From positions 178,733 to 242,732 of the forward strand of contig VGTI01000002.1 in the NCBI GenBank assembly GCA_016874735.1: a DNA stretch of 64,000 nt, read 5' to 3'. The notes below the pieces were generated by a model that worked only from the letters and a program-made list of their open reading frames with translations, did not search any database and was not told the origin of the DNA. Below, one piece after another: positions 44,192 to 52,053 of the stretch. The DNA comes from Deltaproteobacteria bacterium. GTDB lineage: Bacteria > Bdellovibrionota_B > Oligoflexia > Oligoflexales > CAIYRB01. The position numbers and the translations under genes were made by a program. Position 1 is the stretch's first letter. Every line of letters begins with the position of its first letter.

Positions 44192-44641
44192 ATGGCCACA
44201 CGCTTTTTAATCATTATTAGCCGTTTTAATGACACCATCACTAAATCACTACTGAGTGGCGCTCAGGATACCCTGCAGGACGCTGGGATAGACCAAAGTC
44301 ATGTCGATATCCTTTGGGTACCAGGAGCTTTCGAGCTTGCGACGGTGGCTGCTCAGGCTGCCAGATCGAAGACCTATGCGGCCATCATATGTCTAGGTGC
44401 AGTCATACGCGGTGACACCCCGCATTTTGACCTCGTTGCCGGCCAAGCCGCCGCGGGTCTGCAGCGCGTCGGCATTGATACGGGGGTACCGGTTATCTTT
44501 GGTGTCATTACCACAGACACCGTCGAGCAGGCTTTGACTCGTTCCGGGATCAAAGGCGGAAATAAGGGTGTTGACGCCGCCCAATCGGCTCTCAGTATGG
44601 TCAAGACCATGGGTCGTCTAGCGGAGCTTGCACGTCGGTGA
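44192..44641 (+). CDS. ribH: 6,7-dimethyl-8-ribityllumazine synthase
   Basis: A 149-residue lumazine synthase that joins the RibB product with aminouracil. Motifs are IIISRFNDTIT, VPGAFELATVA, CLGAVIRGDTPHFD with the catalytic histidine, and IFGVITTDTVEQAL. Adjacent ribBX and ribE supply the preceding and following steps. Its stop overlaps the nusB GTG by four bases. Confidence 0.96.
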   Translation: MATRFLIIISRFNDTITKSLLSGAQDTLQDAGIDQSHVDILWVPGAFELATVAAQAARSKTYAAIICLGAVIRGDTPHFDLVAGQAAAGLQRVGIDTGVPVIFGVITTDTVEQALTRSGIKGGNKGVDAAQSALSMVKTMGRLAELARR

Positions 44642-45057
44642 GTACACATACGAGAACAAAGTCGCGCGAATACGCTCTACAGTTTCTTTACCAGTCTGAG
44701 ATGGAGAAGTTGTATCTATTCTCGGACAGTCACTTCCAGGGATTTATCGCCAATCAACAGATTCCGGCAAGCCACGTTGCCGAGGTGCGCGAAATAGCCC
44801 GAGGAACCCTCGAGCGGACTGCAGAAATCGACAACCTTATTCAATCAGTGTCTACCAACTGGAAGCTGGAGCGTATGTCTGTGATCGACCGCAATGTCTT
44901 GCGGCTTGCTACGTTCGAGCTACTAGTGGCGGCAGCCCCTCAACGCGTGGTGCTTAACGAAGCCATCGAGCTCGCCAAGAAGTTTGGCTCCGCTGAGTCC
45001 GGCCGATTTGTTAACGGATTGCTCGATCGCATCGCCAAATCGACGCCAGTGGGATAA
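44638..45057 (+). CDS. nusB: Transcription antitermination factor NusB
   Basis: A 139-residue all-helical NusB that binds boxA RNA with S10 for rRNA antitermination. Start TKSREYALQFLYQSEME, then VSTNWKLERMSVIDRNVLRLATFEL and VVLNEAIELAKKFGS with FVNGLLDRI. GTG start overlapping ribH; ribH-nusB linkage is common. Confidence 0.95.
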   Translation: MSTHTRTKSREYALQFLYQSEMEKLYLFSDSHFQGFIANQQIPASHVAEVREIARGTLERTAEIDNLIQSVSTNWKLERMSVIDRNVLRLATFELLVAAAPQRVVLNEAIELAKKFGSAESGRFVNGLLDRIAKSTPVG

Positions 45058-45089
45058 TCTTACCAGAGGACATCTGGTAGGAGTGAGCC

Positions 45090-45707
45090 ATGAGTGATCC
45101 CTTGATCGAAGGCACCGACACGAAAAGTCCGGCCCTCGGTTTACCTGACCAAGCCGGAAATGAGCACAATCCACCCGTCGACGTTGACCCAGGGCGCCGC
45201 GTGACGACTCACATCATCCGCAGTGCCAGTGAATCTGAATGCGAATTTTGGTTTGGCATCACCAAACCAGGCAACCACAATCCCCTGGTGCTCCTAAGAG
45301 ACATTGGCACCGATGATTTATTGCAGAGGGCTGCAACCGAGGGTATCAGCGAAGCTGGTCCCATCGTGCTGTTCGACTCCGACGGTGAGCGCCCCCGTGG
45401 GCTTGTACTCATGCCAGTGCCTGATAGCGGCTCTCAGAACCTCGACAACTGGCTAACAAGCATGCATGCAACTTTAACCCCCTGGGCACCGACACGTCTC
45501 GGCATTTATCTAGCCCCGGAAGCGATAGGCACCGACCCCCAGATGTCCCTGCTGCTATCAGTGCTGCGCAAAGTATTACGGGGTATTGGCGTGCGTGAGA
45601 TATACCTCCTTACAGGTAACCACGGCACCAATCACCTGCTTAACGCTGCCCTCAGGCTTAAGCGTGAGGTCAGCACGGATGACTTTGAGTTCTACGTCTA
45701 CCACTAG
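45090..45707 (+). CDS. Unrecognised 205-residue protein
   Basis: I do not recognise a family. A polar N-terminus rich in Asp, Pro and Gly (about 35 residues) precedes a globular alpha/beta region with FWFGITKPGNHNPLVLLRDI, GPIVLFDSDGERPRGLVLMP and a final helix-strand pair (LLLSVLRKVLRGIGVREIYLL). No signal peptide or membrane helix. It lies 32 bases after nusB and 19 before the SDR gene, so it is probably expressed with them. Possibly an FHA-like or GNAT-like remnant, but no motif supports either. Confidence 0.6.
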   Translation: MSDPLIEGTDTKSPALGLPDQAGNEHNPPVDVDPGRRVTTHIIRSASESECEFWFGITKPGNHNPLVLLRDIGTDDLLQRAATEGISEAGPIVLFDSDGERPRGLVLMPVPDSGSQNLDNWLTSMHATLTPWAPTRLGIYLAPEAIGTDPQMSLLLSVLRKVLRGIGVREIYLLTGNHGTNHLLNAALRLKREVSTDDFEFYVYH

Positions 45708-45726
45708 AAGACAGGAGCCATTAAAG

Positions 45727-46551
45727 ATGCCCCAATCACCGTTTCGTCAGGATATATTAAACGGGAAAGTTGCATTAATCACCGGTGGAGGCACCGGCAT
45801 TTGCCATGGAATAGCTCATTCCCTCGGCAAGCATGGGGCCAAACTCATGCTCATGGGACGTCGCGAAGAGGTCCTTAAGGACGCTTGCGTAGCCTTCGCC
45901 AAGCAGGGGATTGAGGCCTCTTTTGTGGCTGGTGATGTCCGTGACTTTAGTCAAGCCGAGAAAGCTGTAGCTGCGACCGCAGCGCAATACGGTAAACTCG
46001 ATATCCTACTGAATGGGGCCGCTGGTAATTTTCTATGCCCAACCGAGAAGTTGAGCTCCAACGGGTTTAAAACCGTCATTGATATCGACCTCCTGGGTAC
46101 ATTCAATATGTCGCGAGCGGCATTTACCCAGCTCAAGGCCACTAACGACAGTCTCATCCTAAACATCTCGGCTACCTTGCACTACCAAGGCACCATTATG
46201 CAGTCCCACGTGATGGCTGCCAAAGCTGGCATTGATGCTTTAGCCAAAAATCTGGCCTGCGAATGGGGCGAATATGGTATCCGCGTATGCACGATAGCTC
46301 CGGGGGCCATCGGTGATACCGAGGGCATGCGCCGCCTCGCTCCCATGGGCGCCGATAAAAAGATTGCGAGCGAAGTGCCTCTGCGTCGGCTAGGCACTAT
46401 TGAGGACATAGCTCACGCCGCCGTATTTCTCGCCTCAGGTGCGGCATCTTACATTACGGGTGAAATCTTAGTAGTCGACGGTGGTGCTTGGTTGGTAAAA
46501 CCAGCATTTGTTGACAGAGCAACTTGGGAAAAATTAGCCGCCAAGAGCTAA
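45727..46551 (+). CDS. SDR oxidoreductase, peroxisomal-type 2,4-dienoyl-CoA reductase-like
   Basis: A 274-residue short-chain dehydrogenase. The NADPH site is ALITGGGTGICHGIA followed by MGRREEV, and NGAAGNFLCPTEKLS is the NAG-like segment. The active-site region reads LNISATLHYQGTIMQSHVMAAKAG: lysine is present but the usual tyrosine is not, as in 2,4-dienoyl-CoA reductases of the DECR2 type, which help degrade unsaturated fatty acids. PGAIGDTEGMRRL also fits that group. ATG at 45727 follows an AGGAG-type site. Confidence 0.83.
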   Translation: MPQSPFRQDILNGKVALITGGGTGICHGIAHSLGKHGAKLMLMGRREEVLKDACVAFAKQGIEASFVAGDVRDFSQAEKAVAATAAQYGKLDILLNGAAGNFLCPTEKLSSNGFKTVIDIDLLGTFNMSRAAFTQLKATNDSLILNISATLHYQGTIMQSHVMAAKAGIDALAKNLACEWGEYGIRVCTIAPGAIGDTEGMRRLAPMGADKKIASEVPLRRLGTIEDIAHAAVFLASGAASYITGEILVVDGGAWLVKPAFVDRATWEKLAAKS

Positions 46552-46570
46552 ATGATGTGGCGCATAGATA

Positions 46571-47548
46571 ATGCTACGATGGTCTCGACTTATACGGCGA
46601 CTTAGTTGGGTCACGCACCCAATCACGATTTTTGTATCACTACAAGTCGTTTGGCTAGCAATCACTCTCATTTGGGTGATTTGGTTTGTCACCGAGCGCG
46701 CCGAAATTGGGGCATTGGCACGCCGCTTTGGTCAGGAATACTTTAGCACTGAGATCACCGTCGCCATCCTAGTGGTCGGGTGTATCTTGCTCGGTGTGCT
46801 ACTGGTCGGAACCATACTCCTCTTTGTCGCCGGCCAAAGACAGAGCTCTGCTGCGCGCCAACAACGTACCTTTGTTTCTAGTGTTACCCATGAACTAAAG
46901 TCTCCATTGGCGAGTCTACAGCTAGCATTCGAAACCATGATGACCCACCAATTGGACCCACCGACCCGCACGCGTATTGCCGATATGATCTACTCAGATA
47001 TCGACCGCCTACGACGGTTGATCGATCAAATACTCGTGGCTGGACGCTTAGACCGCGGTATTTTAAGTTTTGACGATGCTTCTTCTGTCGTGCCGATGGA
47101 CGACTTAATAAACAAAATCGTCGATAAGTTGTCTTATATGGACCCAGACTTAAGAACGCGCCTTTCGATCGACTGTCCTCCCAGACTTACCTTGCGGGCG
47201 TCCAGGATGGCTCTTAGCTTGATCCTGAATAATTTAGTTGAGAACTCGATTAAGTACTCTCCGCGTCAGTCACCGATAAAAATTGGCTTTGATCAAAGAG
47301 GCCGAGATGTCTTTATGTACGTTCAAGATCAGGGCATTGGACTGGACAAGAAAGATATGAAACGGCTATTCAAGCTGTTCCGCCGCGGCGAAGCTGCAGT
47401 TAAGAAGGCGATCCCAGGCACAGGTTTAGGGCTTTATATCGTTAAATCGGCAGTCCGCGTCCTCGGCGGACGAGTATGGGCAGAGAGCGCTGGAGGCGGG
47501 ACGGGATCTACCTTTTACGTCTCATTACCGACTGAACAAAAAGAATAG
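46571..47548 (+). CDS. Sensor histidine kinase
   Basis: A 325-residue membrane histidine kinase. Two membrane helices (about 18-40 and 63-88) flank a periplasmic stretch of only about 20 residues, so no classic sensor domain exists and no HAMP is evident. The phosphorylated histidine is H107 in SSVTHELKSPL. The ATPase domain shows NNLVENSIKYS (N box), QDQGIGL (G1) and PGTGLGLYIV (G2). The cognate response regulator gene follows 29 bases later. No strong ribosome site is visible. Confidence 0.92.
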   Translation: MLRWSRLIRRLSWVTHPITIFVSLQVVWLAITLIWVIWFVTERAEIGALARRFGQEYFSTEITVAILVVGCILLGVLLVGTILLFVAGQRQSSAARQQRTFVSSVTHELKSPLASLQLAFETMMTHQLDPPTRTRIADMIYSDIDRLRRLIDQILVAGRLDRGILSFDDASSVVPMDDLINKIVDKLSYMDPDLRTRLSIDCPPRLTLRASRMALSLILNNLVENSIKYSPRQSPIKIGFDQRGRDVFMYVQDQGIGLDKKDMKRLFKLFRRGEAAVKKAIPGTGLGLYIVKSAVRVLGGRVWAESAGGGTGSTFYVSLPTEQKE

Positions 47549-47577
47549 CGAGCAAAAAGAGCATCCACGGAGCAGCA

Positions 47578-48297
47578 ATGAGCGAGGCCAAGAAAAGAAT
47601 ACTTCTAGTCGAAGATGAGCCCAACTTAGCCTTTAACCTACAGTTTAATTTGCAGGTTGAAGGTTATGAGGTTGTGCCTGCTGTTGACGGCAAGATTGCC
47701 ATTGAAAAGTTCCGCCACGACGGTCCCTTTGACTTAGTCATTCTTGATGTCATGATACCTGAGTTTAATGGTTTCGAAGTCGCTGAAATCATCCGTCAAA
47801 CGGACGATCAGACGCACATCCTCATGCTGACTGCTCTGGGTAAAGAGGAAGATCGATTACGAGGATTTGAAGCGGGTGCCGATGACTATATCACCAAGCC
47901 GTTTCATCTGAAGGAGTTTCTCCTGAGGGTGAAGCGCATGGTTAAAAGATCAGGTTATTTTCAAACCTCTCTGGCGTCCGGCGATGAGGACAAGATTCTA
48001 AGTTGTGGACCTTTTCGCCTCGATACGGAACTGCTACGTCTGCAAACCCCAACAGGACAACATACGCTGACGGCACTAGAGGCCGACGTGCTTAAGGAGT
48101 TCATGCAAAATCCACGTCGGGTACTGTCGCGCCAGCACCTTTTGGATACAGTTTGGGGTATGAAGGGAGATATTGAAACACGCACTGTCGACAACTTCAT
48201 CGTACGATTGAGGCGCTACCTAGAGACTGAGCCCAGCAAACCGCAATTTCTCGTCAGCGTCCGTGGACGTGGATACCGCCTGGTTGATGAACCTTAG
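47578..48297 (+). CDS. OmpR-family response regulator
   Basis: A 239-residue regulator. The receiver domain has the acidic pair in LLVEDEPNL, phosphoacceptor D57 in LVILDVMIPEF, the threonine in LMLTALGKEED and the lysine in YITKPFHLKEF. A winged-helix DNA-binding domain follows with TRTVDNFIVRLRRYLE and RGRGYRLVDEP. It is likely phosphorylated by the kinase upstream. Targets unknown. Confidence 0.94.
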   Translation: MSEAKKRILLVEDEPNLAFNLQFNLQVEGYEVVPAVDGKIAIEKFRHDGPFDLVILDVMIPEFNGFEVAEIIRQTDDQTHILMLTALGKEEDRLRGFEAGADDYITKPFHLKEFLLRVKRMVKRSGYFQTSLASGDEDKILSCGPFRLDTELLRLQTPTGQHTLTALEADVLKEFMQNPRRVLSRQHLLDTVWGMKGDIETRTVDNFIVRLRRYLETEPSKPQFLVSVRGRGYRLVDEP

Positions 48298-48306
48298 AGG
48301 TAAATC

Positions 48307-49248
48307 GTGTATCTAAATTTTGAAAAATGGCACGGATGCATGAACGACTTTGTCGTTCTGTGGATGAGTGATGTCGATGGTGACGTCGTACTCGACAGCA
48401 TTAAACGCCAGGCCCAAGCTATTTGTCACCGTCATACAGGTATCGGCGCCGACGGCGTGCTTGTCCTCAGGACCAAAAATCCTAAAGATTGGACACCTTA
48501 TGGTCTGACAATCATCAATAGCGACGGTTCTATAGCAAAAAATTGCGGCAACGGTCTGCGCTGTGCCGCCCTCAGCGTTCGCAAACGTCATGAGGAGCTA
48601 GGTAACCCCAAAGAGTTGCCAGAGTTGGTGAATTTTTTAGTCGAGGGCGAGCAGCTGAGCTGCCGCTTTGCCCCCGGACGCGTAGCGCAGCCTTTGGTGA
48701 TTGTCGAAATGGGATCTGCACTGTTGAACCATGAAGTTTCCTGGCATCAGGTGGCTGTCGCTGCCGTAAAAAAACTAGGCGCTGATACGAAAACTCCTGA
48801 TTTGCATAGCGACATGGGGGTCTGCGAGATCGGCAACCCTCACATCGTTATCAATACTGACCTGGCTACGCGAGAACTCATGTTAAAGCTTGGACCTGCG
48901 TTACAGGACGGTTACCCCTGGGACGGTGTCAATGTGCACATTGCCAAACCGATCGCCCTTACGCCAAAAGACCATGCGCGTGCAGCTCTAGAACTTGGTC
49001 AGGAGGTTTCTGAAGAAGGGTATCAGGTCTTTGTATGGGAACGCGGAGCGGGCGAAACCATGGCCTGTGGCAGCGGAGCCTGCGCTGTTGCAGCCCTAGC
49101 CCTAGACACGGGTCTCATTGCGAGAGAGCACTGGGTGGTTGTAGACATGCCCGGTGGACGACTTTACGTAAAAGAGTCCTCCAGCGGTGATTCAGTGCTA
49201 TTGGCGGGACCAGGACAGTGCACTTTTTCAGGAAGGATCGGCATTTGA
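48307..49248 (+). CDS. dapF: Diaminopimelate epimerase
   Basis: A 313-residue epimerase that turns LL-DAP into meso-DAP for peptidoglycan and lysine. Catalytic cysteines lie in AKNCGNGLRCAAL and MACGSGACAVAAL. The start EKWHGCMNDFVVLW and CHRHTGIGADGVLVL are family features. GTG start nine bases after the response regulator stop. Confidence 0.95.
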   Translation: MYLNFEKWHGCMNDFVVLWMSDVDGDVVLDSIKRQAQAICHRHTGIGADGVLVLRTKNPKDWTPYGLTIINSDGSIAKNCGNGLRCAALSVRKRHEELGNPKELPELVNFLVEGEQLSCRFAPGRVAQPLVIVEMGSALLNHEVSWHQVAVAAVKKLGADTKTPDLHSDMGVCEIGNPHIVINTDLATRELMLKLGPALQDGYPWDGVNVHIAKPIALTPKDHARAALELGQEVSEEGYQVFVWERGAGETMACGSGACAVAALALDTGLIAREHWVVVDMPGGRLYVKESSSGDSVLLAGPGQCTFSGRIGI

Positions 49249-49970
49249 ATCCTGCAAAACAGCATGAAACCTTTTTGAAAATCATGACGCAAGCGATGGA
49301 AACTGCGCGCCTTTATCACCAACACAAGGTGATCGGTATTGAGAACATACCTAATAATCGCAGTGCCATTGTTGCGGTCAACCATAGTCTAGCGACTTAC
49401 GACATAACTTTACTTATGACCGCCATGTACACAGAACGTGGCGTTCTACCACGGCCGTTAGTGGATCGGCTGTTTTTTAAAGTCCCAGTAGTTGGACCCA
49501 TTGCATCAAACTACTTTGGTGCCGTACAGGGTAGTCAGGAAGCTGCCGAGAATCTCCTGATGGCTGGAGAAGTGATTACTGTCGCTCCAGGCGGTATGCG
49601 TGAGGCATTACGACCATCGCGAGACAAGTACAAGATTAATTGGGATCATCGAGTAGGTTTCTGTCGCTTAGCAATGAAGACCCAAACCCCCATCGTGCTC
49701 GCTGCATGCCCTAAAGCCGACGACGTTTATGAGGTATACCCATCGCACCTCACTGCGTGGTTTTACAAGACCTACAAAATTCCGGTATTCTTAGCTAAAG
49801 GCTTAGGTCTCACGCCCATACCGCGGCCGGTGAAATTGACTCACTACTGCAGCGAACCTTTGTTTCCTCCCAAATGGAGCGACGACGAGAAGAAACGTGA
49901 GAAAAGCCTCGAGAGCTACCACCAGCAAATTGTTCAAGTCATGGAAGAACTTATGCACCGTGGAGAATGA
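49245..49970 (+). CDS. MGAT/DGAT-like lysophospholipid acyltransferase
   Basis: A 241-residue acyltransferase of the LPLAT superfamily. The catalytic box is VNHSLATYD, with five residues between His and Asp rather than the four of PlsC, and the glycine motif is APGGMREAL. Both fit the MGAT/DGAT2/TMEM68-like branch. The start is probably TTG at 49245, overlapping the dapF stop after an AGGAAGGA site. ATG 49284 or GTG 49218 are alternatives. The acyl acceptor is unknown. The next gene overlaps its stop. Confidence 0.8.
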   Translation: MNPAKQHETFLKIMTQAMETARLYHQHKVIGIENIPNNRSAIVAVNHSLATYDITLLMTAMYTERGVLPRPLVDRLFFKVPVVGPIASNYFGAVQGSQEAAENLLMAGEVITVAPGGMREALRPSRDKYKINWDHRVGFCRLAMKTQTPIVLAACPKADDVYEVYPSHLTAWFYKTYKIPVFLAKGLGLTPIPRPVKLTHYCSEPLFPPKWSDDEKKREKSLESYHQQIVQVMEELMHRGE

Positions 49971-49972
49971 TT

Positions 49973-50359
49973 ATGATTAGCAATCTTGGAACCTTAAGTA
50001 TTTTTTCGCGAGTGCTGCTCATGGCTATCAGTCTTGTCTGCCTCTCATCTCAAGGCCTGGCAAATACAGACGATGAGGCGACCGAAACCTCAGCCCCTCC
50101 GTTTCCCACAGTGCACAGAATTTTAAAAACAGCATGTGGCCGCTGTCACCAGGATGGTCACCACCGCGGTGGCATACAGCTCAATACCCCGCTACAGGTT
50201 AACCGGGATGCTGCTATCATTCTGCAGTCAATCGAAAGTGGCGATATGCCCTATATGGATCCAACCTGGAATCAGACGGCGCAGGCGCAGACTGTGATCC
50301 GTTATCTGAAGGCGGTTATTGCGCAGGGCGTCGATCAAACAGAACTCAGCGATCCGTAA
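49973..50359 (+). CDS. Small exported cytochrome c-like protein
   Basis: A 128-residue protein with a signal peptide ending near SSQGLA and a single heme-attachment motif CGRCH at about residue 55 (ILKTACGRCHQDGHHRGG). The methionine in GDMPYMDP may be the distal ligand. The pattern resembles planctomycete/proteobacterial c-type domains that begin membrane-bound oxidases. ATG at 49973 has GGAG seven bases upstream; ATG at 49967 overlaps the previous stop. Redox partner unknown. Confidence 0.78.
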   Translation: MISNLGTLSIFSRVLLMAISLVCLSSQGLANTDDEATETSAPPFPTVHRILKTACGRCHQDGHHRGGIQLNTPLQVNRDAAIILQSIESGDMPYMDPTWNQTAQAQTVIRYLKAVIAQGVDQTELSDP

Positions 50360-51176
50360 ACAGAGCAGCGACTTTACGCCAATCAATGGACAGATCTCCG
50401 ACGGCGATAAATGGTGGATTTATCAATCGCCCAGTTCGGTATGTCATTGGTGAACCGTCAAATTGCAGCATCATCCCACCAGCGGCCTCAAGCAAGCACT
50501 GAGCTGCGGCAGTGTCCCATAGGCTCGTTGGTGAATTGCGGACCGAGATATCCGCGTGGCCGGCTGCAATGAGTGCATACTTTAGAGCGCTTCCAACACG
50601 ACGGATCTGTGCGTTTTGGTGAGAACCTTGGATGAGCCCATCCTCACCATGGAGGTGAGATCTGCTCACGAGAAAAACCAATTGAGACGGATCTGCCTTC
50701 CGCACCCTGATAGTCTGTAAATTTTGGCCATCACCGCTTACTTGAAAAGCTCCAAGCCCTAAGTCTGCTACGTAGGCTTGTGATCGTGCCGGAGCTACCA
50801 CACATCCAACTTTGGGTACGCCTTCGACCATCAGGGCAATGTTGACTGTGAAGTCGTCAGTCTGCGCCAGAAAATCTCTCGTACCGTCCAAAGGATCAAC
50901 AAGCCAGTACGTATCCTCGGTCATGACTGTCAGTATTTTTTGCCTCGAGTCAGTATCTCCCTCTTCTGAAACTACCGGCACCCCGGGGAGTAAATGGGGC
51001 AAACCGTCTATAAGCACCTTGTGCGCGGCCAAATCCGCAGCTGTTACAGGCGAGAAGTCCTGCTTCGAGGTAACGGTAATGTTATCCCGTTTGTACCATT
51101 GCATCGCTGCTTGACCGGCTCTTATCGCTAAACGGCAGAGCTCGGATAAATTAACTGCTGATTCACTTCCACGCAT
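50346..51176 (-). CDS. cysQ: 3'(2'),5'-bisphosphate nucleotidase CysQ-like phosphatase
   Basis: A 276-residue magnesium- and lithium-type phosphatase of the inositol monophosphatase fold. Metal motifs are PVVSEEGDT, WLVDPLDGTRDFL and SLWDTAAAQCLLEAAGG. The length and TAADLAAH segment favour CysQ, which removes phosphate from PAP(S) or 3'-phosphoadenosine, over SuhB. ATG at 51176 follows the PilZ gene by four bases; TTG at 51188 is possible. Last gene of the minus-strand operon. Its end overlaps the cytochrome gene by 14 bases. Confidence 0.87.
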   Translation of the reverse strand: MRGSESAVNLSELCRLAIRAGQAAMQWYKRDNITVTSKQDFSPVTAADLAAHKVLIDGLPHLLPGVPVVSEEGDTDSRQKILTVMTEDTYWLVDPLDGTRDFLAQTDDFTVNIALMVEGVPKVGCVVAPARSQAYVADLGLGAFQVSGDGQNLQTIRVRKADPSQLVFLVSRSHLHGEDGLIQGSHQNAQIRRVGSALKYALIAAGHADISVRNSPTSLWDTAAAQCLLEAAGGMMLQFDGSPMTYRTGRLINPPFIAVGDLSIDWRKVAALFTDR

Positions 51177-51180
51177 GGCT

Positions 51181-52053
51181 TCAGCCAATCTTCAATGTGG
51201 GGGGGCGACGCATATTCTGAGCATTCGCAAAACTCGTAATGATACGCGCAAGCATCAGACTTTTTTCCTCGGTCAAATGCTCAAAGCTAATGCCAGCTTC
51301 TTTACCGATCATGAGGGTACGCCGGACCCGACCCGACAATTTGAAGTACTCACCGTCAGCAAGTTCTGCCATTCTACCTAGCGGAATACTCAGCCTAAGT
51401 TGCTCAGCATCATGAAAAATTCGACCGCTCTCATCTCTAATCATCGCACCGTGCATACTCAGATCAAAAATCTTTGCTTGATGCTCCTTGTCACTTCCGA
51501 GCAATGAGTATGATAGATCGATATTTGTACGGTAACGACGACTACGTCTCTTATTACCTGATGTTACCGCTACACGAACGCGGTTGAAGATCTCGGCATT
51601 CGTCATCTTACGGTAGTCAAGATAATCATCATTTTCCTGAAATGGAGCTAGGACTTTGGCATAGTTTTCTATCAGTTTTGTTGGGTCACGGGTCAAGAAA
51701 AGTATCGGCGTTGATGCTTCATTGACTCGCATCTTCATAGACTTCAATAGGGCCAATCCCTCTTCCGGCGGTAAAAAATCATCATCGTAAACCATCAGGC
51801 TAATCTGTCTGGCAAACCCTCTCTTGAGCTCTTCGGCCGTCTGTGGGCGACTAACTCCTAACTGCTTAAATCCGGATTTAATGAGCCCTTCAAACTGTCC
51901 GCCAAGCTCAGTGGAGAGGTCTTTACTCAGCGCAAAAAACACATAACTCTTCCGCTTTTTGCGTGGGCCTTGCAGCATCTCAGCCACGCGAGAGCGATTG
52001 TCTTTTTTGTCGTCAACTGTCGCGGCAGGCGCGGCTGTTTCAATTTTGGACAT
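51181..52053 (-). CDS. PilZ protein with N-terminal pseudo-receiver domain
   Basis: A 290-residue cytoplasmic protein. Residues about 35-160 look like a response-regulator fold (FFALSKDLSTELGG, ISLMVYDDDFLPPEEG, TPILFLTRDPTKLIEN) but lack a clear phosphoacceptor set. Residues about 165-275 are a PilZ domain with RRSRRYRTNIDLSYSL and FDLSMHGAMIRDE, the two c-di-GMP motifs. ATG at 52053 follows GGAG; 14 bases overlap the solute-binding gene. It may bring c-di-GMP control to the envelope proteins of this operon. Confidence 0.8.
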   Translation of the reverse strand: MSKIETAAPAATVDDKKDNRSRVAEMLQGPRKKRKSYVFFALSKDLSTELGGQFEGLIKSGFKQLGVSRPQTAEELKRGFARQISLMVYDDDFLPPEEGLALLKSMKMRVNEASTPILFLTRDPTKLIENYAKVLAPFQENDDYLDYRKMTNAEIFNRVRVAVTSGNKRRSRRYRTNIDLSYSLLGSDKEHQAKIFDLSMHGAMIRDESGRIFHDAEQLRLSIPLGRMAELADGEYFKLSGRVRRTLMIGKEAGISFEHLTEEKSLMLARIITSFANAQNMRRPPTLKIG

